Under the pieces are notes generated by a model that made no database searches, was not told where the DNA came from, and saw nothing but the letters and a program-made list of their open reading frames with translations. The translations under genes were made by a program, and so were the position numbers. A stretch of DNA of 61,253 bases from Chloroflexota bacterium (GTDB lineage: Bacteria; Chloroflexota; UBA6077; JACCZL01). This document shows, one piece after another, positions 27,307 through 35,655 of this stretch. The stretch covers positions 1 through 61,253 of the forward strand of contig JADZEM010000090.1 of NCBI GenBank assembly GCA_020850535.1. Direction: 5' to 3'. Position 1 is the stretch's first letter, and each line of letters starts with the position of its first letter.

Positions 27307-27841
27307 TCCGCAGGCTTCCCATCGCTGGACCTCCCGATCACCTGTGCCCCTTCACCCTGTGGCCCGGCTTTCCCGGCCTCCCTGACAGGTCGTCACGCCT
27401 GCGACTACTATTGGCACTCCGTCGCCGTAGGGCTCGCGCCCCGTAGGCGATCCCGCGGTACGTCTCCGTTGCACGTCTCGAGCGCGACGTAGGCCGCCCA
27501 CTCATCTCCTTGACCGCCCTCGCTGGGCGGCGCTCCGCGTCCTGGAGGTTGCCCCGGCCTCACGGTTCATGCCGGGGCACGACGCGGCATCGGTTTCAGG
27601 CGTCGTTCCGATGGGTGCGCACTCTCACCGCTGGACATTGGGCTTCAAGCAGTCCAGCCTTGGCCATATCGCGCGGGTCTCGCGGCACGTCACCCTGGAC
27701 GCCTCCAGACGACCACCGCTTCCCTGGCATGCTCTGGTCCCCTCGCGCTTTCGCGTCCAGGTTAGCCAGGCGACCCAGGAACGCTCCTCCAAGTTCCTCC
27801 TAACTGCATCAGGGATGCAACGAAGCGCCTCACGGCGCACA

Positions 27842-27868
27842 CCGTGCGTGCGGTTCCCTCGCACACGG
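27842..27868 (-). other. Domain V-like hairpin abutting the intron 5' end
   Basis: Read on the minus strand, CCGTG-TGCG pairs with CGCA-CG-CACGG, leaving a two-base bulge between two helices, the architecture of a group II domain V. The usual AGC triad is not intact (ATGC precedes it). It sits exactly at the 5' exon junction of the intact intron. It may be a relic of an earlier intron or simply a target hairpin. Confidence 0.45.
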
Positions 27869-27939
27869 CATTCCGAGGTCGTTCACCGCACCACCGTCGG
27901 CCTTGCCGCCGTCCAGGCCACGGTTCCGCTCAGGACGCG

Positions 27940-28146
27940 GATCATCTTGGGCTCAGTGAGATCGAACTGGGCATTCTCGCCGGTCAATGCCTCGACCGCC
28001 GTCTGCCAGACCGTGAGACCCTTGAGCAGGAGGTCGCAGCCTGGGTCGCCGAGCGCAACGCCACCACTAAGACCATCGACTGGCGCTTCACGACCGAGGA
28101 CGCCCGCATCACACTCGATCATCTCTACCCTGTGTTTCACGACTGA
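27940..28146 (+). pseudogene. C-terminal fragment of an IS630-family transposase
   Basis: The frame LSEIELGILAGQCLDRRLPD, then TLEQEVAAWVAERNAT and WRFTTEDARITLDHLYP, is the C-terminal end of an IS630-type transposase, including the catalytic Glu in SEIEL. It stops at TGA 28144. Upstream sequence does not continue the family and is replaced by the intron junction. It differs in sequence from the IS630-like remnant at 22.8 kb, so two separate elements decayed here. Confidence 0.8.
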
Positions 28147-28237
28147 CGAGCCACTAGCTGCTCATCCGAGTCGGACGGCACATCGAGTGCAGTTTGTTAG
28201 GAACCTGTAAAGGCCGACCGGGCCGTGGCGAGGCCGG

Positions 28238-28951
28238 TCAGGAGACGGATCCGTCCGCGAACGCCTCGCGCGGAGCCGCCAGCTTGTACCCGACACCGCG
28301 CAACGTGGTGAGGTACTCGGGTGCGCTCGGGTTGCGCTCCAGCTTTTCGCGCAGGTGACGGACGTGCACCTTCAACTGGTCAACGTCGCTGTCCAGGGCG
28401 CTGCTGCCCCAGGCAAAGGCCAGGACGCGCTCGTGGGGGACCACCCGGCCGGCGTTGAGCGCCAGACAGTGCAGGATCTCGTACTCCTTCGGCGTGAGGT
28501 CAACGGACGCGCCGCGCATGGTCACTTCGTGGCCGCCGAAGTCGATCTCCAGTTCGCCAACGGCCACGCTGCCCTGATTGGGCGTCTGGGCGGCGGCGCT
28601 CCGCCGGGCGACGGCCCGGATGCGGGCCATCAGCTCGCGGTGGCTGAACGGCTTGGCGATGTAGTCGTCCGCGCCGAGGTCGAGGCCCCAGACACGGTCG
28701 GCCTCCTCGCCACGGGCGGTCAGCAGGATCACCGGGATCGGGCCGCGCTCGCGCAGCTTCCGGCAGACGTCGAAGCCGCTGAGACCGGGCAGCATCACGT
28801 CGAGGACGACGAGGTCCGGCTGCGCCCGCTCCACCAGCGCCAGCGCCTCCTCGCCGGAGTGCGCCAGGATGGCGCGGTGGCCTTCCTTCCGCAGGCTGTA
28901 GCCGATGATGTCGGCGATGTCGCGATCGTCGTCGACGACCAGGATATCCAC
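28238..28951 (-). CDS. OmpR-family response regulator
   Basis: The 237-residue two-domain regulator has a receiver domain (residues 1-118) with acidic pocket Asp7-Asp8, phosphoacceptor Asp51 (VVLDVMLPG), Thr78 and Lys100. The C-terminal winged helix (about 130-225) contains DLTPKEYEILHCLALN and the recognition region VDQLKVHVRHLREKL, then LTTLRGVGYKL. It is a transcription factor controlled by a sensor kinase, but no kinase is adjacent and its targets are unknown. The 28952-29188 region upstream is shared with a divergent GT-C gene that it may regulate. Confidence 0.95.
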   Translation of the reverse strand: MDILVVDDDRDIADIIGYSLRKEGHRAILAHSGEEALALVERAQPDLVVLDVMLPGLSGFDVCRKLRERGPIPVILLTARGEEADRVWGLDLGADDYIAKPFSHRELMARIRAVARRSAAAQTPNQGSVAVGELEIDFGGHEVTMRGASVDLTPKEYEILHCLALNAGRVVPHERVLAFAWGSSALDSDVDQLKVHVRHLREKLERNPSAPEYLTTLRGVGYKLAAPREAFADGSVS

Positions 28952-29023
28952 AGGCCCTCCTGGCGAGAACGTGGCAGCGAGCGCAGCGGTCCGTCCGCAC
29001 CGTCATGATACCGAGGAACCGAG

Positions 29024-29035
29024 ATGCACGTGCAT
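29024..29035. promoter_or_regulatory. 12-bp perfect palindrome ATGCACGTGCAT
   Basis: It lies in the 237-bp divergent region between the response regulator and the GT-C gene, 73 bp upstream of the regulator start. Perfect symmetry makes it an operator candidate; there is no other support. Confidence 0.25.
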
Positions 29036-29188
29036 GGCGGGCGCCGCGTTTGGTGAGGACGGCGCGGGGGCAGTATTCTTCCGCCAGTCTTCCGCCGTTC
29101 ATCCTCGCGTCACACGTCTGTCATCTGGGAGGCGGGCATCAGCGCAGGCCGGCAGCCCCGAAGTCAATGGTCACTGGTCGCGGAGGCG

Positions 29189-30508
29189 GTGCTCGTCGTC
29201 GCGCTGGCGGCGGCTGCGCTGTGGAACTTTGGAACGTTCCCGTCGAAGCAGGCCGGCGACGAGGCCAACTGGGTCGGCACGGCCCGCTTCTTCCTCGTGC
29301 TGTTCGTTCGCCACGATGTCTCTATCGAGTCCTGGCCTGACAGCTACTGGACGCGCACCCAACCGATGATCCCGCGCTACATCATGGGCGGCTGGCTCTG
29401 GGCGCGCGGCCTGCCGTTCGAGCACCTGGACCCAAACTACGACCACCGCCGCAAATGGTTCAGCAACGTCGAAGCGGGCAAAGCGCCCGACCAGGGCACA
29501 TTGACCGAGGTCCGCCTGCCGATGCGTGGGCTGGCGGCCCTGTCGGCGCTGCTGGTGTACGGCGTCGTGCGGGCGCTGGCCGGGCCAGTCGGCGGCGCGA
29601 CGGCAGCGCTGCTGTTCATGGGCAGTCCGTACCTCAAGCTGCACCTTGTGCGCGCGATGGGCGAGCCGCCGTTCATCGTGTTCCTGCTCGCGACGCTGCT
29701 GGCGGCCGTCCTGATGCTCCGCCGGCCCGACCGCGCCCGCGCGCTGGGCTGGCGGTCTGCGCTGGCCGTCGGCAGTCTGCTTGGGCTGGCGTTCGCCTCG
29801 AAGCTGACCGCGATCGTCGCCATCGTCGGCGTCGTGGCCTGGGGCGCATGGGCGACGTTCGGGCCGCTGGTGCGCGCACGGCTGCTGGCCACCGGCAGCG
29901 ATCCACACCCTGATGCGGCAGCGCCGGCCGCCTCTGGCTCGCTACAGCCTGTCTGGTGGCGACCGCTGGCCTGGGCGCTCGCCACCATCGCGCTGGTCTA
30001 CGCCGTCTTCGTCCTCACGAATCCGTTCCTCTACCGCGACCCGGTTGGCCGCACGCTGCTGCTGTTCCAGAACCGTCAGCAGGAGATGGCCCAGCAGGCC
30101 GAGATCGACCCATCACGGGCGGTCCCCGAGCTCGGACAGCGTGTGCAGCGGGTGATCAAGTTCAGCCTGTTCGAGGACACCTGGGGCGATTCGACCCTGC
30201 GCCGGCCGCTCGAAGCGCTGCTGGCAGTTGTTGGGCTGCTGTGGCTCGTCTGGAAGGGCGTCCGCTGGCGACCGGGCGCGGAGAGCCTGCTGCTGCTCTG
30301 GGCGCTCGGGTTCTTCGCCGCCGTCTCGCTCGGCCTGGGCTACGTGCTGGATCACTACTTCGTGCCGACCGCCACGCTCGGGCTTGTCGTGGGCGGCGTG
30401 GGCGTCGGCTGGACGGCCGACGCCGCCTGGCGCCGGACAATGTCTGCCGTCAGGAGGCGGCAGGCTCCGGATGTACCGCACCGAGCGCATCTACCCCTGT
30501 CATCCTGA
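29189..30508 (+). CDS. GT-C membrane glycosyltransferase (dolichyl-phosphate mannosyltransferase-like)
   Basis: The roughly 439-residue polytopic protein has about nine hydrophobic spans. The first loop carries GDEANWVGTARF, matching the acidic D-E motif of GT-C enzymes (ArnT/PMT type) that transfer sugars from polyprenyl-phosphate donors on the outer face of the membrane. The start is uncertain: GTG 29189 is used, but the hydrophobic frame extends upstream (SLVAEA) without a clear start codon. The last residues LPLSS and the TGA stop come from a palindromic repeat element at 30499, so the native C terminus may have been replaced. Confidence 0.75.
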   Translation: MLVVALAAAALWNFGTFPSKQAGDEANWVGTARFFLVLFVRHDVSIESWPDSYWTRTQPMIPRYIMGGWLWARGLPFEHLDPNYDHRRKWFSNVEAGKAPDQGTLTEVRLPMRGLAALSALLVYGVVRALAGPVGGATAALLFMGSPYLKLHLVRAMGEPPFIVFLLATLLAAVLMLRRPDRARALGWRSALAVGSLLGLAFASKLTAIVAIVGVVAWGAWATFGPLVRARLLATGSDPHPDAAAPAASGSLQPVWWRPLAWALATIALVYAVFVLTNPFLYRDPVGRTLLLFQNRQQEMAQQAEIDPSRAVPELGQRVQRVIKFSLFEDTWGDSTLRRPLEALLAVVGLLWLVWKGVRWRPGAESLLLLWALGFFAAVSLGLGYVLDHYFVPTATLGLVVGGVGVGWTADAAWRRTMSAVRRRQAPDVPHRAHLPLSS

Positions 30509-30585
30509 CCGCAGTGAAGGACCTCACGCGCTGGCGCGACGGATGACGGTCAGCGGGTGAGATCCTTCACTGCGTTCAGGATGAC
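30499..30585. repeat. CATCCTGA palindromic repeat element
   Basis: The outer arm GTCATCCTGACCGCAGTGAA faces TTCACTGCGTTCAGGATGAC in inverted orientation; the full 87-bp unit folds into a long hairpin. Related units occur at 57225-57315 and 60967-61065. The first arm supplies the stop codon of the preceding GT-C gene. This type of repeat is widespread in high-GC environmental genomes. Confidence 0.85.
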
Positions 30586-30671
30586 TGGGCGTCCCGTGCA
30601 GTCGACCCGACGCTACGGCCCGCCTCTGCCAACACCTGACTGCGTGCGGCAGGCGCTCGCCGACGGCAGTG

Positions 30672-32435
30672 TCAGCGCTCGCGGACAAACAGCCGGCCGC
30701 CGTTCTGGAACGACTCGGCCAGGACGTAGCCCGGCGGCGGCAAGCCACTCCGCCGACGGTCCTCCCAGGTGCGCCAGGAGCGCGGCGCGTCGGCAACGCT
30801 GACCTGCCCGGCCACGTAGATGGCGTCGATAGGCAGGCGAAAGCGCGCCTCAAGCTCGGCCGTGTCGTCGACGGATGGCGGCAGCGGGACGGCCCGGCGG
30901 TCGGCGTACAGGGCGACGCTCCACGGCACGTTCGAGGCGACAACCGCGTCGTTCGGAACCAGCTCGGCCAGCCGCAGCAAGTTCTCAGGGCGCGTCTCGA
31001 TCTCCCCGGTCCGCGTCGGCGGCCCCGGCGGCGAAGACGGCGGGACCAGAAACGGCAGGATCGTCCAGAGGCCCGGCAGGATCAGGACAGCCGCCAGCAG
31101 CGCCCGCCCCGGCACCAACAGCAATCCGGTGGCGGCAGGTCCCTGCCGCGCAAGGCGGCCGGCGATGGCCCGCAACGCGGCGTCTCCCTCGCCGGCCACC
31201 AGGACCACCAGCAGCGGGACCAGCGGCACGTAGTGGCGCTGCAGGTTCAGGCCGAGCAGCGAGGCGAGCAGACCGCGCAGCAGGATGGCCGCCAGCAGGA
31301 ACACGGCCAGCAGGAGGCGGTCGTCGAGCCAGGCTGGCCGCCCGACTGGCCGCGCCGCTGTCTCGCCCGCCTCTGCGCCCGCCGCCCGCCTGCCGAAGGC
31401 GTTCCAGGCGGCTCGCCCGGCGGCCAACAGGCAGCCCATGCCACCTGCCAGCAGCCACGCCCAGCCGACCAGCTTGCGGAGATGGTTGGGCGTGGCGGCC
31501 AGCTCCTCCCAGGCCAGCCGTGCCATACGGGCGGGATCGCGGGTCCACGGCTCGCCGGGCGCAACGTACTCCGGCAAGTACCAGCCGAGTCCGTCCGCCC
31601 GTCCGCTGGCCTGCGCGGCAATCGAAGCCGGCTGCAGATTGAACGATGGCGACCCGGCCACCACGCTCAAGTAGCTGGCCCACGGCAGCACCAGCACCAG
31701 GGCCGGCCCGAAGAAGCACAGCAACGCACGCCAGCGGTCCGGCCGGGGCAGCAGCCAGAGCAGCCCCACAGCAGCGCCGAGCAGCAGCGTATCGTAGCGG
31801 TTGAGGACCGCCAGCCCGAGCAGCACGCCGCCGAACACGAGCCGACGCTCCGAGGGCCGCCCGACGACGCACGCCAGCACGCCCAGGATCAGCACACCGA
31901 GCAGCGGCTCGGTCAGGCCGGTCAGGCTGTAGTTCACCAGGAGCGGGAGCCACGCCAGCGTCAGGCCGGCCACCAGCCCGGCCCAGGCTCCGTAGACCCG
32001 CGCCGCCAGCAGCGCGCCCACGCCGGCTGTCAGCACGAAGGCCAGCGTCGCCGGCAGATGCACGGCCTCGTCGTTCTGGCCGAACAGGAGGAAGCTGCCG
32101 CCCATCAGCAGGGGCGTCAGCGGAAACCGGACGATGTTCGGCCAGGAGGCCGCGCCGTCCAGCGACTGGCCGCGCGCAGTCAGGTAGGCGACGCCGTTCC
32201 AGGGGAGGTAGGAGGTGGCGGGACCGTGCCCCGTCGCCAGCCGGCGGCCAAGCTGGGCGTAGTCCTGGGCGTCAGGATCGGCCAGCCAGTGCGGCTGGGC
32301 CAGGAAGTAGAGGACGGCGACGGAGGCCGCCACCAACAGCGGCGCCACGAGTGCCAGCCGAAACGCCCGAGTCGCGGCGTCGATCTCCGACCGGCCGCTG
32401 AGGGTCTTGCGCGGGCGCGCCGGCGTCGCGCTCAT
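30672..32435 (-). CDS. GT-C membrane glycosyltransferase (ArnT/PMT-like)
   Basis: The 587-residue protein has an N-terminal span, a first extracytoplasmic loop with DPDAQDYAQLGRRLATG (the acidic motif of the GT39/GT83 clan), roughly ten further spans and a soluble C-terminal domain of about 110 residues (from RTGEIETRPENLL). It presumably transfers a sugar from a polyprenyl-phosphate donor to a glycan, lipid or protein outside the membrane. ATG 32435 is chosen because GGCAGGGGA precedes it; GTG 32450 is possible. It is convergent with the other GT-C gene, with a palindromic repeat between their 3' ends. Confidence 0.85.
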   Translation of the reverse strand: MSATPARPRKTLSGRSEIDAATRAFRLALVAPLLVAASVAVLYFLAQPHWLADPDAQDYAQLGRRLATGHGPATSYLPWNGVAYLTARGQSLDGAASWPNIVRFPLTPLLMGGSFLLFGQNDEAVHLPATLAFVLTAGVGALLAARVYGAWAGLVAGLTLAWLPLLVNYSLTGLTEPLLGVLILGVLACVVGRPSERRLVFGGVLLGLAVLNRYDTLLLGAAVGLLWLLPRPDRWRALLCFFGPALVLVLPWASYLSVVAGSPSFNLQPASIAAQASGRADGLGWYLPEYVAPGEPWTRDPARMARLAWEELAATPNHLRKLVGWAWLLAGGMGCLLAAGRAAWNAFGRRAAGAEAGETAARPVGRPAWLDDRLLLAVFLLAAILLRGLLASLLGLNLQRHYVPLVPLLVVLVAGEGDAALRAIAGRLARQGPAATGLLLVPGRALLAAVLILPGLWTILPFLVPPSSPPGPPTRTGEIETRPENLLRLAELVPNDAVVASNVPWSVALYADRRAVPLPPSVDDTAELEARFRLPIDAIYVAGQVSVADAPRSWRTWEDRRRSGLPPPGYVLAESFQNGGRLFVRER

Positions 32436-32512
32436 CGAGTCCCCTGCCACACACGGCCAATGATGCCGGCTCGCGGGCGCTCGGCGCGACAGACTGCGAA
32501 CGCTGGCAGAGG

Positions 32513-34285
32513 TCAGGCGGCCGGGAAGAGCGGCAGCAGTTGCTGGCTGGTGACGTGGACGAGGCCCAGATCGCTGATCTTGACTTCGGGGATCACCACC
32601 AGCGCCATTCCGGCCAGCGAGAGGATCGGGGAGCGGGCGCCGGGGTTGATGCCCAGTGCAGTTGCCTGCTGGTTGTAGAAGTCCACGCGCGGCCCGACCA
32701 GCTCGACCGGCTCGGGCGTCATCAGGCCGGCCAGCGGCAGCGGCACCGTCGCCAGGACGGCGCCATCCTTGGCGAGGCAGAAGCCGCCTCCCTGCTGCGC
32801 CAGCGTCCGCGCCACCAGCAGCATGTCGGCGGCGCTGGTCCCGGCGATGACCAGATTGTGGCTGTCGTGGGCAACCGTGGTGCCGTGCGCGCCGGAGCGC
32901 AATCCCAACCCCTTGAGCACGCCCACGAACGGCGGCCGACCCTGCCCGTGCCGGCCCGTCACCGAGATGTAGCAGTAGTCTGGCGGCAACGGCCCGACCA
33001 CGCCATCGCGCACGCTGGCGCGCAGCCGGCCAGCCACGGTCATGCCGCGCTCGCCAAACTCGACGGTCGTCATCTCGATCTCGCCCTGGTGGATCGGGGC
33101 GCGGATCTGGAAGCTGGTCTCGGTCAGCTCGGGCAGGCGCATCGTGTTCTGCATCGGCGGGGCCACTGTACTCGCGATGGGCACGATCACCTCGCCATCT
33201 GAGACGACGTGCCGCCCTTCAACGTAGACCTCGCGCACCTGCATCGTCTCCAGGGAATCGACCAGGACGAGGTCGGCAAGGTAGCCCGCGCCGATGGCCC
33301 CGAGATCGTAGGAGCGGTACCGGAGCGCACCATTCAGGGTGGCGTAGCGGACGGCGAGCGGCGCGGGAATGCCGGCCTCGATAGCCAGCCGCACGACGCG
33401 GTTCATGTGGCCGCGCTTCAGCACATCGTCCGGCTCGATGTCGTCCGTACACATCGTCAGGTTGATGGCGTGCGGCACCTGCTCCCAGGCGCGCGCGGCC
33501 TCGCCGACGTAGTGCCCGAAACTGGAGTCGCGGATGTGGATGACCATCCCCGCCCGCAGCTTTTCGAGGATCTCCTCCCACCAGCGCGACTCGTGATCCG
33601 AGTTGACGCCGGCCGCGAGATAGGCCTGGAGCCAGCGCCCGCTGACTCGGGGTGCATGGCCCTCGTTGACGACGCCGCGATTCAGCCCGACCTGGACGAT
33701 ACCGGCCATCCGCGCGTGGTGGTTGATGACGCCCGGATAGTCCATCACCTCGGCGATCCCGACGACGCCGGGCAGTTGCAGCAGCAGATCGACCTCTTCA
33801 GGCCCGAACTCCGCGCCGCTGGTCTCCAACCCAGGGACCGGCGGCACGCACGATGGGACGGTCGTCCAGATGCGGACGGGCAGGCCCTGGCTCGCCTCGA
33901 CCATGTAGCGGACGCCGTCCACGCCGAGCACGTTGGCGATCTCGTGCGGGTCGATCGTGGCGGCGGTGGTGCCGTTCCGCAATACCGCCTTCGCGAACTG
34001 GTCCGGCGGGACCATCATGCTCTCGACGTGGACGTGGGAGTCCACGAAGCCGGGCATGGCGACCTTGTCCGTGCCGTCGATCTCGCAGAAGCCCTGCAGC
34101 TCGAACTGGGGGCGGCCATCCTCGTAGCGGGCGACGGCGGCGTAGCGGTCGCCCTTGATGCCGAGGTCAGCGCGGTAGACCTCGGCAGTGAAGACGTTCA
34201 CCAGATCGACATTGCGAACCACCAGATCCAGCGGCTGGTCGCCGCGGGCGGCGGAGACGATCAGTTCACGCGGCGTGGACGCCAT
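32513..34285 (-). CDS. ade: Adenine deaminase
   Basis: The 590-residue enzyme deaminates adenine to hypoxanthine for purine salvage. Amidohydrolase metal motifs are VDSHVHVES (His84, His86), TIDPHEIANVLG, VVNEGHAPRVSG, NSDHES and MCTDDIEPDD. The C-terminal domain has the adenine deaminase hallmark AHGTTVAHDSHNLVIAG. The length suits the family (about 590). The leader upstream of ATG 34285 consists almost entirely of a heptamer array ending at the preceding gene's stop codon. A second, distinct adenine deaminase is encoded at 51481-53211. Confidence 0.94.
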   Translation of the reverse strand: MASTPRELIVSAARGDQPLDLVVRNVDLVNVFTAEVYRADLGIKGDRYAAVARYEDGRPQFELQGFCEIDGTDKVAMPGFVDSHVHVESMMVPPDQFAKAVLRNGTTAATIDPHEIANVLGVDGVRYMVEASQGLPVRIWTTVPSCVPPVPGLETSGAEFGPEEVDLLLQLPGVVGIAEVMDYPGVINHHARMAGIVQVGLNRGVVNEGHAPRVSGRWLQAYLAAGVNSDHESRWWEEILEKLRAGMVIHIRDSSFGHYVGEAARAWEQVPHAINLTMCTDDIEPDDVLKRGHMNRVVRLAIEAGIPAPLAVRYATLNGALRYRSYDLGAIGAGYLADLVLVDSLETMQVREVYVEGRHVVSDGEVIVPIASTVAPPMQNTMRLPELTETSFQIRAPIHQGEIEMTTVEFGERGMTVAGRLRASVRDGVVGPLPPDYCYISVTGRHGQGRPPFVGVLKGLGLRSGAHGTTVAHDSHNLVIAGTSAADMLLVARTLAQQGGGFCLAKDGAVLATVPLPLAGLMTPEPVELVGPRVDFYNQQATALGINPGARSPILSLAGMALVVIPEVKISDLGLVHVTSQQLLPLFPAA

Positions 34286-34293
34286 GCCGTACC

Positions 34294-34426
34294 CCCGAAA
34301 CCCGAAACCCGAAACCCGAAACCCGAAACCCGAGACCCGAGACCCGAGACCCGAGACCCGAGACCCGAGACCCGAGACCCGAGACCCGAGACCCGAGACC
34401 CGAGACCCGAGACCCGAGACCCGAGA
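34294..34426. repeat. Heptamer tandem array (CCCGAAA)n(CCCGAGA)n, 19 copies
   Basis: 133 bp of tandem 7-mers form two blocks: about six CCCGAAA then about thirteen CCCGAGA. On the other strand they read GGGTTTC/GGGTCTC. The array starts 8 bp before the adenine deaminase ATG and ends exactly against the stop codon of the hydroxyacid dehydrogenase (34427), so it fills the whole intergenic space. Confidence 0.96.
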
Positions 34427-35377
34427 TCAGTATCCCTTGCGCTTGTCCACCAGGTTGACCAGCGGCTCGCCGCGCTGCATCCTCAGGATGTTCTCGTGGA
34501 GGATCTCCACGCACCGCCGGTCCTTCTGGGTGGACGCTCCGGCGAGATGCGGCGTCACGATCAGGTTCGGGACATCCCACAGCTCGCTGTCGGCCGGCAG
34601 CGGCTCGGTCTCGAAGACGTCCAGGCCGGCCCCCGCGATCTTGCCCTTCTTGAGCACGTCGACCAGGGCCGGCTCGTCCAGGATACCCCCGCGTGACTCC
34701 ACCAGGAAGTAGGCCGTCGGTTTCATCCGATTGAGCAGGTCGGCCCCGATCATGTGGCGGGTCTCAGGGGTGAACGGCGCGGCGATCACGACCACATCGG
34801 CCTGCTCGAAGAGATCGGGCAAGCGGTCCAGTCCCCAGACCTCGACGCTGTGCGGAGCGTCCGGCATCGGGTTGACATCGGCAGCCAGCACGTTCATCTC
34901 GAAGCCGATGGCCCGCCGCGCCACCTGCTGCCCGATCTGCCCGTACCCGACGATGCCGATCGTCCAGCCGGCGATCTCCAGCACGTCCGGGATGGCGGCC
35001 TCACGGGACCAGCGGCGGGCGGCCTTATCCTGCTCGAAGCGATGCAACCCGCGAGTAAACGCCAGCAGCATCGCAAACGTGTGCTCGGCGATCGCGCGAG
35101 CGTGCGCGCCGCGCGCATTGGTGACGATCACGTCGCTCTCGACGATCTCGGGGATCGAGCAGACCATCTCGACGCCGGCGCTGGGAATCTGAATCCACCT
35201 GAGCTGCTTCGCGGCCTGGAACTGCTCGAGCGTCGGCCAGCCGTAGACCACGTCCGCATCGGCGATCTCGCGCACGATCTCGTCGGGCGTGGAAGCCCAG
35301 ACCTTGCAAACGTCGGTCAGGTCGTCGAGCAAGCCGAAATATGGGTCGCCCATGCGCGTCGTCAGCAACAGCTTCAC
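34427..35377 (-). CDS. D-2-hydroxyacid dehydrogenase (second copy)
   Basis: The 316-residue NAD(P)-dependent enzyme has the same architecture as the 13352-14311 product. It has Rossmann motif GYGQIG, catalytic Arg in VESRGGILDE, Glu in DVFETEPL and His in IVTPHLAG. GTG 35377 follows AGGAGG at nine bases, which excludes the longer frame to 35434. The C terminus NLVDKRKGY closely matches NVVDKRLGY of the other copy, so the two are paralogs. It is probably co-transcribed with the adenine deaminase gene through the heptamer array. Confidence 0.93.
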   Translation of the reverse strand: MKLLLTTRMGDPYFGLLDDLTDVCKVWASTPDEIVREIADADVVYGWPTLEQFQAAKQLRWIQIPSAGVEMVCSIPEIVESDVIVTNARGAHARAIAEHTFAMLLAFTRGLHRFEQDKAARRWSREAAIPDVLEIAGWTIGIVGYGQIGQQVARRAIGFEMNVLAADVNPMPDAPHSVEVWGLDRLPDLFEQADVVVIAAPFTPETRHMIGADLLNRMKPTAYFLVESRGGILDEPALVDVLKKGKIAGAGLDVFETEPLPADSELWDVPNLIVTPHLAGASTQKDRRCVEILHENILRMQRGEPLVNLVDKRKGY

Positions 35378-35455
35378 CGGTGATGCCCTCCTGTGAGACG
35401 AGGGCATGGTAGCCGGGCGGTCACGGCGGCGCACAGCGAGGGCGAGAGGAGGAAA

Positions 35456-35563
35456 CAGGGCGATCGCATGTTCGTTGGTGTTCCCGCAACGCCATGAAAC
35501 GCGCAGTCGGCGCTTTCAAGCCCCGACGACGCTGCACGACGCACCCAACCTGCAATCGCCCTG
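35456..35563. mobile_element. MITE, 108-bp internally deleted relative of the 11.4-kb element
   Basis: The ends CAGGGCGATCGCATGTT and the inverted CAGGGCGATTGCAGGTT match the inverted repeats of the 11422-11621 element. The flanks GAGGAGGAAA and GAGGAGGAGA are a 9/10 target duplication. Inside, GTTGGTGTTCCCG and TTTCAAGCCCCGACG match the two outer thirds of the longer copy read on the minus strand; the central palindrome is deleted. It lies in the leader region upstream of the hydroxyacid dehydrogenase. Confidence 0.8.
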
Positions 35564-35606
35564 GAGGAGGAGAGGCCCTCACCCCGAGGAAGGCCCTCAC
35601 CCCCGA

Positions 35607-35633
35607 CCCCTCTCCCTGTGCGCGGGAGAGGGG
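35607..35633. terminator. Perfect 10-bp hairpin between two minus-strand genes
   Basis: CCCCTCTCCC (35607-35616) pairs with GGGAGAGGGG (35624-35633) over a 7-base loop, 23 bp beyond the PPOX gene stop. The surrounding CCCTCACCCC-type sequence is a common dispersed repeat in high-GC genomes. It may double as a terminator for the PPOX gene, though a T tract is absent. Confidence 0.4.
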
Positions 35634-35655
35634 CCGACTGCCTACTGGCCGGAGC

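Larger units (their letters stand above)
25415..27840 (-). mobile_element. Group II intron, apparently complete (about 2.43 kb)
   Basis: On the minus strand the 5' end reads GTGCGCC (27840; GTGTGCG from 27842 is the alternative), matching the GUGYG consensus. About 530 bases of RNA precede the reverse transcriptase ORF, which would sit in domain IV. Domain V (34 bases, 25474-25507) and domain VI follow. The 3' end is placed at 25415 after CTACTTCAC, with the bulged branch A at 25421, 7 bases from the end. ORF and RNA ends all look intact, so the intron may be mobile. It interrupts no recognisable host gene and lies next to an IS630 remnant. Confidence 0.8.

Noticed and set aside
27569-28210. 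213-codon plus-strand frame over the intron 5' region
   Set aside because: It crosses structured intron RNA and reads the IS630 remnant in the wrong frame.
34294-34426. Possible CRISPR array
   Set aside because: The units are contiguous 7-mers with no spacers, and no cas gene is present. The same applies to the other heptamer arrays.
34188-34712. Open frames encoding PETRDPR-type repeat proteins across the heptamer array
   Set aside because: A 7-bp period keeps all frames open by chance. The frames overlap the well-supported adenine deaminase and hydroxyacid dehydrogenase genes on the other strand.
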